A stretch of DNA of 64,000 nucleotides from the NCBI GenBank assembly GCA_017537745.1, contig JAFYKF010000011.1, positions 36,779 through 100,778 of the forward strand, written 5' to 3'. How positions within the stretch are numbered: position 1 is the first letter of the stretch; the number at the start of each line of letters is the position of its first letter. This DNA is from Candidatus Saccharimonadota bacterium (lineage in GTDB: Bacteria; Patescibacteriota; Saccharimonadia; Saccharimonadales; Saccharimonadaceae). The notes under the pieces are model-generated. The model was not told where the DNA came from. It was given only the letters and a program-made list of their open reading frames with translations, and searched no databases. A program made the position numbers and the translations under genes. Shown here piece after piece: positions 16,689-23,218 of the stretch.

Positions 16689-17588
16689 TCAATTTGAAAA
16701 ACGACATTTATTTCCGATTTGCTCATCAACTCCAGACGCATCATGCCTTATTTCGTTTAAATCTAAATCAACTATTTCTACGCCAGACACATTTCTATTA
16801 TTTTTTGTCAGCCTAATATCACGTCGTATTTCACTAGGCTTTTCTGCGCCGGCTGGATTAATACAAAAATCTATCTGCATAGCGCCAAAACCACCATTCC
16901 TAACAGTACGCGCCAACACCGACGTGAGTAAGTCTGTCGCCTTTGTAAAATCTTTATCCTCATTCACCGTATTCAGCGTTTCATTCACTTTAATAACCGT
17001 ATTACTAAATAAGGTGTTGATAGTTCCAGATTGTGGATGGCGTACTATTAGCATTGAACCCGTAAACAAATTGCCACCTGGATTCAAAATATCCTTCTGC
17101 TCCACTTTCTCAAGCGATGCCCCCCACCTCAATACATAACTTTGCACTTCGCCAGCCGGCCCCATCTCCATTATGTTGCCAAGCTCATCTCTTTCTGTTA
17201 CTACAACAACATTGGCTTGCAATTCTTTCAAGGCTTCTGTTACCTTCCCGCTCCCTGCATTATCCGCTCTTCCTACCACATCATAAATAAAAATTCTCTG
17301 TTCATATTTATCAGCTATTCTTTTTCCGTCTAGTCCATATCTTTCACCAAAAGTTATCAATTTTCCATAAATTGCTACATCAGATCTTCCATCACCCACA
17401 CTCTGCGGATTTGAGACCTCTGAATATACACTCTTTAACAGCTCAGCAAAATTTTGCACCGAGTCATTAAAACGTTGTTGCGCAATCGAATTGTTCGTTC
17501 CCACAATAATCCCCACAAAAAGAAGCGAAGTGATTGCCAAAAAAAGCATAATCTCAATCAGCGTAAAACCTTTTCGCTTATGTTTCAT
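16689..17588 (-). CDS. Type IV prepilin (PilV/GspH-like minor pilin)
   Basis: A 299-residue protein with a short prepilin leader: 'MKHKRKG-FTLIEIMLFLAI', Glu5 in the mature chain, and a helix to about residue 30. A long N-terminal alpha helix follows ('QQRFNDSVQNFAELLKSVYSEV') and then a beta-rich region. It is the first gene of the pilus operon. The -10 box (17595-17600) is 6 bases from the ATG, so a leaderless transcript is expected. With the next two genes and pilB it supports a functional type IV pilus, probably for adhesion, motility or DNA uptake with ComEC. Confidence 0.88.
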   Translation of the reverse strand: MKHKRKGFTLIEIMLFLAITSLLFVGIIVGTNNSIAQQRFNDSVQNFAELLKSVYSEVSNPQSVGDGRSDVAIYGKLITFGERYGLDGKRIADKYEQRIFIYDVVGRADNAGSGKVTEALKELQANVVVVTERDELGNIMEMGPAGEVQSYVLRWGASLEKVEQKDILNPGGNLFTGSMLIVRHPQSGTINTLFSNTVIKVNETLNTVNEDKDFTKATDLLTSVLARTVRNGGFGAMQIDFCINPAGAEKPSEIRRDIRLTKNNRNVSGVEIVDLDLNEIRHDASGVDEQIGNKCRFSN

Positions 17589-17594
17589 AAAACT

Positions 17595-17603
17595 ATTATA
17601 TCA
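17595..17603 (-). promoter_or_regulatory. -10 promoter of the prepilin operon
   Basis: TGATATAAT on the minus strand; TATAAT is the complement of 17595-17600, followed by 6 bases and then ATG 17588. It directly abuts the terminator of the upstream gene. Confidence 0.6.
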
Positions 17604-17634
17604 CAAAAAAGAGACGCTTAAGCAGCGTCTCTTT
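17603..17634 (-). terminator. Terminator of the 67-residue protein gene
   Basis: Stem AAGAGACGCT / AGCGTCTCTT with a 5-base loop, followed on the minus strand by a T6 run (complement of 17605-17610). Confidence 0.8.
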
Positions 17635-17648
17635 CATCTTATTACAAA

Positions 17649-17852
17649 CTATTTCTTCTTGAGGGTCAAGAAACCGTTGCGTGGATTTTCACAAACCATG
17701 CGATCTGCTGGAAGGTCACAAGGAGTACCCTTGCCGCCCTTTGCATCCTTAGTAAAGAAATAAATTGTCTGTGGTTTACCACCGCGTAGGGTAACTTCTG
17801 ATTTATGTAGGTAGTATTTCACTCCCTTGCCGTTAGTATGTTCGTAAGCCAT
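17649..17852 (-). CDS. Small conserved CPR-type protein
   Basis: A 67-residue basic soluble protein: 'KGVKYYLHKSEVTLRGGK', 'TIYFFTKDAKGGKGTP', 'CENPRNGFLTLKKK'. I recognise the pattern YYLHxxxVTLRGGxxQxIYFF...ENxRxGxxxLKKK from many Patescibacteria genomes, where it has no assigned function. Strong signals (AAGGAGGA ribosome binding site, -35/-10 promoter, strong terminator, single gene) point to abundant expression. This suggests a structural or nucleic-acid-binding role, but that is inference. Confidence 0.85.
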   Translation of the reverse strand: MAYEHTNGKGVKYYLHKSEVTLRGGKPQTIYFFTKDAKGGKGTPCDLPADRMVCENPRNGFLTLKKK

Positions 17853-17880
17853 GTAAGCTTCCTCCTTAAGTATTATTATA

Positions 17881-17914
17881 ATTATATCTTATGACCCCAT
17901 ACATAAAATGTCAA
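17881..17914 (-). promoter_or_regulatory. Strong promoter of the 67-residue protein gene
   Basis: On the minus strand TTGACA (complement of 17909-17914), a 17-base spacer and TAAGAT (17886-17891). TATAAT at 17881-17886 is an overlapping alternative -10. AAGGAGGA follows, about 8 bases before the ATG. Confidence 0.7.
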
Positions 17915-18005
17915 GGGGGATTTTTTAAAATTTTTCCACATTCCACTCATGACGCTTATAGTTTAAGATAGGCCTTCAAAAAAGACTCTATTATTTTTTA
18001 CAACA

Positions 18006-18737
18006 CTACACAAAAATCAGTGCCAATCTAAGCACTATCCAAATAATAATCCGTACAATAATAACTATCGCTACTACCAATGTTATCAATAGCAAAAATC
18101 CAGTCAACGTTGGCGCCCACACCGGAGACGCATAATTCCGTCGATAAAGCTCCGTCGAAGGCAAAGCTGCTATAATTTTATCCTGTATTTCTCCCGCTGA
18201 TGGATATTTTGCAATTTCATCCAACATACAATTAATATATCCCGCCGAATCCCAGTTCCAACCATTCTCGATTGCCGCTGCTTTGCAAACCTCACCAGCC
18301 TGTCCATAAATATTCCCGTTCGGATTCCCATCACCTGTCAATCTCGCTTCTGCCTCTCTTAAGGCTTTATTCGCCGCTCGGATATATTGATGTTCCAAAT
18401 AAAATGGCCCTGTTCCGAATGTTATCTTCTGCTCGCCATTATCATCAACGATATTTATTACAATATTCGAGAACACAAACTCCTTCAAATTAGTTAGTGC
18501 TTCAGCCAATTCGGCCTCGCTCTCAACCGCCTGCTCTTCGTTTTCTGCCGCGCCAAGCTCCACGTCGGCATTAAGCACTGCATCCCGAAGCTCCGTCATA
18601 TGTATATGGTCATATCTTAACAAGGTGGCATCCACAGCCAAAAGCGCAACCAAAAGCAAAATCAACATCCAGTTTTTAATCTTGATTTTCCACTTGCGCT
18701 TCCTGATAAATTCTCTTAATTTCCCACCCGGCTTCAT
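18006..18737 (-). CDS. Membrane protein of unknown function, two transmembrane helices
   Basis: A protein of about 243 residues. A basic N-terminus 'KLREFIRKRKWKIKIK' is followed by a helix ('WMLILLLVALLAVDATLL') and then an extracytoplasmic domain of about 150 residues. That domain has an acidic helix ('AAENEEQAVESEAELAEALT') and two cysteines flanking 'ENGWNWDSAGYINC'. A C-terminal helix pair region follows ('GFLLLITLVVAIVIIVRIIIWIVLRLALIF'). I recognise no family. I prefer ATG 18737, because the alternative ATG 18758 begins 2 bases after the tRNA-Ile 3' end. It may be cotranscribed with that tRNA. Confidence 0.7.
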   Translation of the reverse strand: MKPGGKLREFIRKRKWKIKIKNWMLILLLVALLAVDATLLRYDHIHMTELRDAVLNADVELGAAENEEQAVESEAELAEALTNLKEFVFSNIVINIVDDNGEQKITFGTGPFYLEHQYIRAANKALREAEARLTGDGNPNGNIYGQAGEVCKAAAIENGWNWDSAGYINCMLDEIAKYPSAGEIQDKIIAALPSTELYRRNYASPVWAPTLTGFLLLITLVVAIVIIVRIIIWIVLRLALIFV

Positions 18738-18759
18738 ACAATAATCTCTAATAAACATC

Positions 18760-18836
18760 TGGTCGGGGTACTTGGATTCGAACCAAGGACACTGCGTGTA
18801 TAAGACGCATGCTCTAACCAGCTGAGCTATACCCCG
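18760..18836 (-). tRNA. tRNA-Ile (UAU)
   Basis: A 77-base cloverleaf with encoded CCA. Acceptor CGGGGTA/TACCCCG, discriminator A. Anticodon stem TGCGT/ACGCA with loop CTTATAC gives anticodon UAU, reading AUA. T-arm CTTGG-TTCGAAT-CCAAG. A -10 box TGTTATAAT lies 8 bases upstream (complement of 18845-18850). Most bacteria read AUA with a lysidine-modified CAU tRNA instead. Confidence 0.9.
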
Positions 18837-18871
18837 CTCCTATAATTATAACATATTTTTTAGGGAAACTA

Positions 18872-18880
18872 TGCTATAAT
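18872..18880 (+). promoter_or_regulatory. Extended -10 promoter of the ftsB-like gene
   Basis: TGCTATAAT with the -10 box at 18875-18880, 7 bases before ATG 18888. No ribosome binding site; leaderless start predicted. Confidence 0.6.
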
Positions 18881-18887
18881 AATAACC

Positions 18888-19325
18888 ATGAGTGGAGTAG
18901 CAAATAAGTTGCGACAGCTAAAGTACAAAGTCAAACACGACTACCTAGCTATCGAAAACATCGTTCTTGTTGTTGCCGTCGTAATGTGTCTTGTTTGGAC
19001 TTTTCAGTCCATCGAAGCCATGACTCGCAATTGGACCCTCACTGAACGCCTAAATGCCGAACGCAAGAATCTCGAGCTTCTCGAAATTGAAGTTGAGACC
19101 GCCGAACTCGAAAACATCTACCTTGAAACTGAAGAATATCAGGAACTTGCCGCCCGCAAACTACTAGACAAGCAACTTCCAGGCGAACAATTAGTAGTTC
19201 TGCCCGAGAATTCCGAAGCCGCCAAAACTAAGCACCAAACCCCTAATACTACAATTGTCGCCAAAGAGCCCACCGAATACTCCAATTTTGAAAAATGGCT
19301 TCACTACCTCTTTCCATCGTATTAG
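18888..19325 (+). CDS. Septum formation initiator (FtsB/DivIC-like)
   Basis: A 145-residue bitopic protein of the divisome. A short basic cytoplasmic N-terminus is followed by a membrane helix ('IENIVLVVAVVMCLVWTFQSI', about 22-42) and a coiled coil ('LTERLNAERKNLELLEIEVETAELENIYLE', split here only by description). 'SEEYQE'-like 'TEEYQELAARKLLDKQLPGE' is the FtsB/DivIC-typical segment after the coil (about 85-105). FtsB-type proteins bridge FtsL and FtsQ at the division site. The C-terminal 40 residues are low-complexity. The gene overlaps convergent ruvC by four bases. Confidence 0.8.
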   Translation: MSGVANKLRQLKYKVKHDYLAIENIVLVVAVVMCLVWTFQSIEAMTRNWTLTERLNAERKNLELLEIEVETAELENIYLETEEYQELAARKLLDKQLPGEQLVVLPENSEAAKTKHQTPNTTIVAKEPTEYSNFEKWLHYLFPSY

Positions 19326-19795
19326 AGCTTGATTAACGAATGAGTAATTGCTGCCGCCAAAGCATCCGCCGCATCATCAGGCTTCGGCTTCTTTTCTAGC
19401 CCCAAATGCATTCGCACCATCTCTTCCATTTGCGGCTTCCCCGCCGAACCATATCCAGTCAAAGTCTTTTTTATTTCGTTTGGTGTATATTCAAACACTG
19501 GAATTTTATGCTGTTCCGCCACCAGTAGTACTATACCCCTTGCTTCCGCCACCGCAATCCCAGTTGTAATATTCTTCGAAAAAAACAACTTTTCAACCGA
19601 AACTACATCCGGCCGGCACGATTCAAATACCTCCGTCAAACCATCATATAATTCCAATAATCGCGACGGCAACGGCGCTCGTATCTTGGTCGTCACCACA
19701 CCAAAATCCACAGCTTTCGCATCTGCACGCGAAGTCGTTTCAATCAAGCCAAATCCACAAATACCAATCCCCGGATCAATCCCGAGCACCCGCAT
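19322..19795 (-). CDS. ruvC: Holliday junction resolvase RuvC
   Basis: RuvC, 157 residues, a dimeric Mg-dependent nuclease that resolves Holliday junctions with RuvAB. The RNase H-like fold starts 'RVLGIDPGIGICGFGLIE'. The four acidic catalytic positions are visible: D7, E68 ('SVEKLFF'), D141 and D144 ('KPDDAADALA'). Length is normal. It follows aspS on the same strand, 4 bases after it, and overlaps the FtsB-like gene convergently by 4 bases. Confidence 0.95.
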   Translation of the reverse strand: MRVLGIDPGIGICGFGLIETTSRADAKAVDFGVVTTKIRAPLPSRLLELYDGLTEVFESCRPDVVSVEKLFFSKNITTGIAVAEARGIVLLVAEQHKIPVFEYTPNEIKKTLTGYGSAGKPQMEEMVRMHLGLEKKPKPDDAADALAAAITHSLIKL

Positions 19796-19799
19796 AAAA

Positions 19800-21599
19800 T
19801 TACTCTTCTTCTGGAAGCACCGCTAAGTGTGCCTCTTCAAGCTGCACCGCATCCACCTCAGATGGAGAATTCATCATCAAATCCACACCGTTGCCATTCT
19901 TCGGGAACGCCACAATATCACGAATATTTTCCTGGTCTTCCAGCACCATAAAAATTCTATCTAGACCAGGCGCCGCTCCTGCATGCGGTGGCGCACCAAA
20001 TTTAAACGCCGAGAGCATTCCACCGAATCTCGCTTCTACGTAATCATTATTGTAACCAAGAATATTGAACACCTTATACATGATTTCTGGATTGTAGTTC
20101 CGCACCGCACCAGACGCCACTTCGTAGCCATTCATTACCATATCGTATTGATCAGCCACAATCGCGAGCTTCTGTTCTGTCGTCTCCGCCTCTTCCAGAG
20201 CTTTCAAGCCACCCTTTGGCATCGAAAATGGATTGTGTCCAAAATCTAACTTCTTCGCCTTATCATCCCATTCATAAAATGGAAAATCCACCACCCAAGC
20301 TAACGCCACTTCAGATGATTTCTTCAACCCCATATGGTCCGCAAAGGCAATCCTTAGTTGTCCCAAAACTTTATTTACTACTTCGCGCGAATCCGCACCA
20401 AAGAAGACCGCATCACCAACACCAGCATTACACTTTTTCTTTACCTCTTTAATTTCGGTCTCACTCATAAATTTGAGTATTGGTGATTTCTCGCCTTCCT
20501 CTGTATATAATATATATGCTAATCCACCAGCCCCTAATTTCCGCGCTTTCTCAGTAAATTCATCGATTTCCCGACGCGTCAGTTTAGCTCCACCCTTTAC
20601 ACACAACGCTTTCACACATGGTTGCTTAAACACTTTGAAATCAGTATCCTTAAACACCTCGGTTAGCTCAATTAATTCCATTTCGTAACGTAAATCCGGC
20701 TTATCTACACCATAAGTATTCATTGCAACTTCATAAGGAATTCGTGGTACCGTCTCGCCCTTTGGAATGTATTCGCGTGCAGTTTTTGAATTGCAAACTA
20801 GTTTCTTCCCTGCGAACTCAGTCACCAGCTTCTCATACAGCGGCTGAATCTCTTGTCTCACCACTTCACCATCATTCACAAAAGACATCTCAAAATCCAA
20901 CTGATAGAAATCCCCATACAATCTATCCGCCCGCGGATCCTCATCCCGGAAACACGGCGCAATCTGGAAATATTTCTCTACACCACCAACCATCAATAGC
21001 TGCTTGAACTGTTGTGGCGCCTGTGGCAAAGCGTAAAACTTGCCTGGATGAAGACGTGACGGCACCAAGAAATCTCTTGCCCCTTCCGGCGATGAATTAG
21101 CCAAAATCGGCGTCGTCACCTCAGTAAACCCACGCTCATACATATATTCTCTAATAAAACGATAGTATTCACTCCGCCTCTTCAAAATCTTTTGCATCTT
21201 TGGACGACGCAAGTCCAAATAACGATATTTTAATCTTAATTCTTCTGAAGATTCCGCTCCATCATCGTGGGTATTTACCGGCAATGGCTCACTCTTATTT
21301 AATAATTCCAGTTCGCTTACAACTAGTTCAATCTTGCCAGTTGCGATATTTGGATTCACTAGCTCCGGCGCTCGCTCTCGCATCTTACCAGCAGCTTTCA
21401 AAACAAACTCATCACGCACCGACTCCGCCAATTTAAACGCCTTTTCATTCTCCGGCGTCACCACAAGCTGCACTATTCCTCTACTATCGCGCAAATCGAT
21501 AAAGATCAAGCCACCATGATCACGCCGCGAGTTTACCCAACCCTCGACTTCAACTTCTTTGCCCAAAAATTTATTTAATTCGTCCGTCAAAATTCTCAT
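19800..21599 (-). CDS. aspS: Aspartyl-tRNA synthetase
   Basis: Class II synthetase of 599 residues that charges tRNA-Asp in the cytoplasm, possibly also tRNA-Asn in organisms without AsnRS. The N-terminal OB anticodon-binding domain has 'VEGWVNSRRDHGGLIFIDLRD' (split motif at about 16-36). Motif 1 lies around 'FIREYMYERGFTEVTTPIL'. Motif 2 is 'YFQIAPCFRDEDPRADR' (about 214-230) and motif 3 'APGLDRIFMVL' (about 548-558). The bacterial GAD insertion lies between motifs 2 and 3. Length matches bacterial AspRS. It is probably cotranscribed with ruvC. Confidence 0.96.
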   Translation of the reverse strand: MRILTDELNKFLGKEVEVEGWVNSRRDHGGLIFIDLRDSRGIVQLVVTPENEKAFKLAESVRDEFVLKAAGKMRERAPELVNPNIATGKIELVVSELELLNKSEPLPVNTHDDGAESSEELRLKYRYLDLRRPKMQKILKRRSEYYRFIREYMYERGFTEVTTPILANSSPEGARDFLVPSRLHPGKFYALPQAPQQFKQLLMVGGVEKYFQIAPCFRDEDPRADRLYGDFYQLDFEMSFVNDGEVVRQEIQPLYEKLVTEFAGKKLVCNSKTAREYIPKGETVPRIPYEVAMNTYGVDKPDLRYEMELIELTEVFKDTDFKVFKQPCVKALCVKGGAKLTRREIDEFTEKARKLGAGGLAYILYTEEGEKSPILKFMSETEIKEVKKKCNAGVGDAVFFGADSREVVNKVLGQLRIAFADHMGLKKSSEVALAWVVDFPFYEWDDKAKKLDFGHNPFSMPKGGLKALEEAETTEQKLAIVADQYDMVMNGYEVASGAVRNYNPEIMYKVFNILGYNNDYVEARFGGMLSAFKFGAPPHAGAAPGLDRIFMVLEDQENIRDIVAFPKNGNGVDLMMNSPSEVDAVQLEEAHLAVLPEEE

Positions 21600-21619
21600 A
21601 CACCTAATTATATCACATT

Positions 21620-22186
21620 TTACCCTAAAAGGTAACCTAGGAGCTGCTGCACGTTAAAGGATCCCACCGTCTCACCATCATCATTCTTAACCAAAAAATA
21701 CCTTCCACCAGTCCGCTTCATCTCCTCAACCGCATATTTCAAAGAGTCAGTAGCCTTTAAATACCTCACCTCAGACTCCATATACTTTTTCGCCTTCTCA
21801 GTTTTACGAACCTCTAAAGCATTCAGCGCCTCGGTCCCCAGTATCCCCACTACCTTTTCATGACTATCAATCACCGGAAAATTTGTCTGCCCAGACTGAT
21901 AAAGTTTGTCCAAAACCAACGGCCCTAGCACCTCGTCAGAATTCACAAACACCATTTCGCTTCTTCTCGTCATCAAATCTCCCACTTTTCGCTCATCAAA
22001 ACTCATCACCGCAGCAATTCGCTCACGATCTTTTGCAGACAAAATACTTCGTGGTGTTCTTTGCATCACTCCTATAAATTCTTCCAGTGATTTCGGTGTA
22101 TAGGGTTTTTCAACCTTTTTTTCTCGATACTTATCAAGCCTTGGATCTATCCACCGCACAAACTTCCGGAACAAATTCAACCACAT
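21620..22186 (-). CDS. CBS-domain protein, CorC-like without the membrane domain
   Basis: A 188-residue protein with two CBS motifs. The first begins 'KVGDLMTRRSEMVFVNSDE' and continues 'GQTNFPVIDSHEKVVGIL'. The second runs from 'YLKATDSLKYAVEEM' to 'GRYFLVKNDDGETVGSFN'. The preamble ('IAAVMSFDERKVGDLMTRR') matches the CBS region of CorC/HlyC-type transporters, but the DUF21 membrane domain is missing. Only a hydrophobic N-terminal stretch 'WLNLFRKFVRWI' could touch the membrane. CBS pairs bind adenosyl ligands and regulate partners; the partner is unknown. A -10 box lies about 9 bases before the ATG. Confidence 0.8.
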   Translation of the reverse strand: MWLNLFRKFVRWIDPRLDKYREKKVEKPYTPKSLEEFIGVMQRTPRSILSAKDRERIAAVMSFDERKVGDLMTRRSEMVFVNSDEVLGPLVLDKLYQSGQTNFPVIDSHEKVVGILGTEALNALEVRKTEKAKKYMESEVRYLKATDSLKYAVEEMKRTGGRYFLVKNDDGETVGSFNVQQLLGYLLG

Positions 22187-22204
22187 GATATAAATATTAT
22201 ATCA

Positions 22205-22297
22205 TTAAATTTCAATAAATTTTTGCCATTCTGCAGGCGCTATTTTCGATTTTTGTATTTTCGAATACTTCGATTTTCTGATACGCATGTTACTCAT
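22205..22297 (-). CDS. Possible 30-residue basic peptide
   Basis: A short frame in the gap between the CBS protein and tRNA-Arg: starts 'MSNMRIRKSKYSKIQKSK', ends 'IAPAEWQKFIEI'. It is strongly basic, followed by TAA at 22205-22207. A GATAGAAT -10-like box sits just before the ATG, but there is no ribosome binding site. It could be chance. I otherwise see nothing in 22187-22365. Confidence 0.25.
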   Translation of the reverse strand: MSNMRIRKSKYSKIQKSKIAPAEWQKFIEI

Positions 22298-22365
22298 TCT
22301 ATCAAACATCACCCACGAGTGCAAGCATAATTTTAATCAACAGAGATCACTTTTCCACAAAAAAA

Positions 22366-22440
22366 TGGTAGAGCCAGCAGGAATCGAACCTGCATCGCAG
22401 ACTTAGAGGGTCTGGGTCCTATCCGTTGAACGATGGCTCC
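22366..22440 (-). tRNA. tRNA-Arg (UCU)
   Basis: A 75-base cloverleaf with encoded CCA. Acceptor GGAGCCA/TGGCTCT with G1-U72. Anticodon stem CAGAC/GTCTG; the 7-base loop CCTCTAA gives anticodon UCU. Position 33 is C, where nearly all tRNAs have U. T-arm GCAGG-TTCGATT-CCTGC. A -10 TATAAT lies 10 bases upstream (complement of 22451-22456). Confidence 0.9.
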
Positions 22441-22458
22441 ACCTATAATTATTATACA

Positions 22459-23208
22459 CTATTTTACTGGTTTACGCAATTTATAGTAGATTGACGGTGC
22501 AAACCTAATCGGTGCCAGTATCTGTTGTGCTGTATCTTCCATTTTAACAAGATTATTAGTCTTGAAAACTTTCTTAAGCGCCTTACTCCTAAAATTCGAC
22601 ACCGACAATACTTTCTCACGTTTAAATCCAACCTTGTTAAAAATATCTTCCACATATTTTGGATGATAATTATAAAACCCACCTGCCGAAATTTCCTTAT
22701 AATTTGCCACTTTCTTATCAAATGGATTTACCTTGCTTTTACCAGTAATAAATCTTGCCATCTTTGGCAACGTCCGCTTATTTGCCACCTCAATCACTGC
22801 CACCCCACCAGGTTTCAAAACGCGATATAGTTCCGCCATCGCCTTATCCATATGCTCCAAATGATGCGTCACCCGCACCATCATCAAACCATCTAATTCT
22901 TCATCCTTAAATGGCAACTCATAAATATCGCCAGCCTTCGTTTCAATCTTATCACCATAGATTTCTTTAGCCTGCTTTAATTCGGATTTTGAATAGTCAA
23001 ACAAATATACTTTATGTGCTCGTTTTAGATATTCGTTTGCGAGCCTACCGTACCCACCACCAATATCGGCAAATTTCTCCATTCTTTTTGGCAACAACTT
23101 ACGAATTGCCATCCGGTCCGCCTGGTCCTCATACTCACGATCAGCATCTTCCCAAAAGATTTTTTTATAATCATAACCATTATAGTCAGAAATAACTTTT
23201 TCACTCAT
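22459..23208 (-). CDS. Class I SAM-dependent methyltransferase (Methyltransf_11 type)
   Basis: A 249-residue soluble methyltransferase. The SAM-binding motif I is 'FADIGGGYGRLANEYLKRA' (about 46-64), and the acidic end of strand 2 is 'VYLFDYSKSEL'. 'KAGDIYELPFKDEELDGLMM' is motif II/III, and 'RVLKPGGVAVIEVANK' is the post-motif typical of UbiE/Methyltransf_11 proteins. The C-terminal 'YKEISAGGFYNYHPKYVEDIF' resembles the lid region that binds a small substrate. The substrate is unknown. It sits between tRNA-Arg and pilB, 10 bases downstream of the pilB stop, so it may be cotranscribed with it. Confidence 0.85.
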   Translation of the reverse strand: MSEKVISDYNGYDYKKIFWEDADREYEDQADRMAIRKLLPKRMEKFADIGGGYGRLANEYLKRAHKVYLFDYSKSELKQAKEIYGDKIETKAGDIYELPFKDEELDGLMMVRVTHHLEHMDKAMAELYRVLKPGGVAVIEVANKRTLPKMARFITGKSKVNPFDKKVANYKEISAGGFYNYHPKYVEDIFNKVGFKREKVLSVSNFRSKALKKVFKTNNLVKMEDTAQQILAPIRFAPSIYYKLRKPVK

Positions 23209-23218
23209 AGTAAATCTA

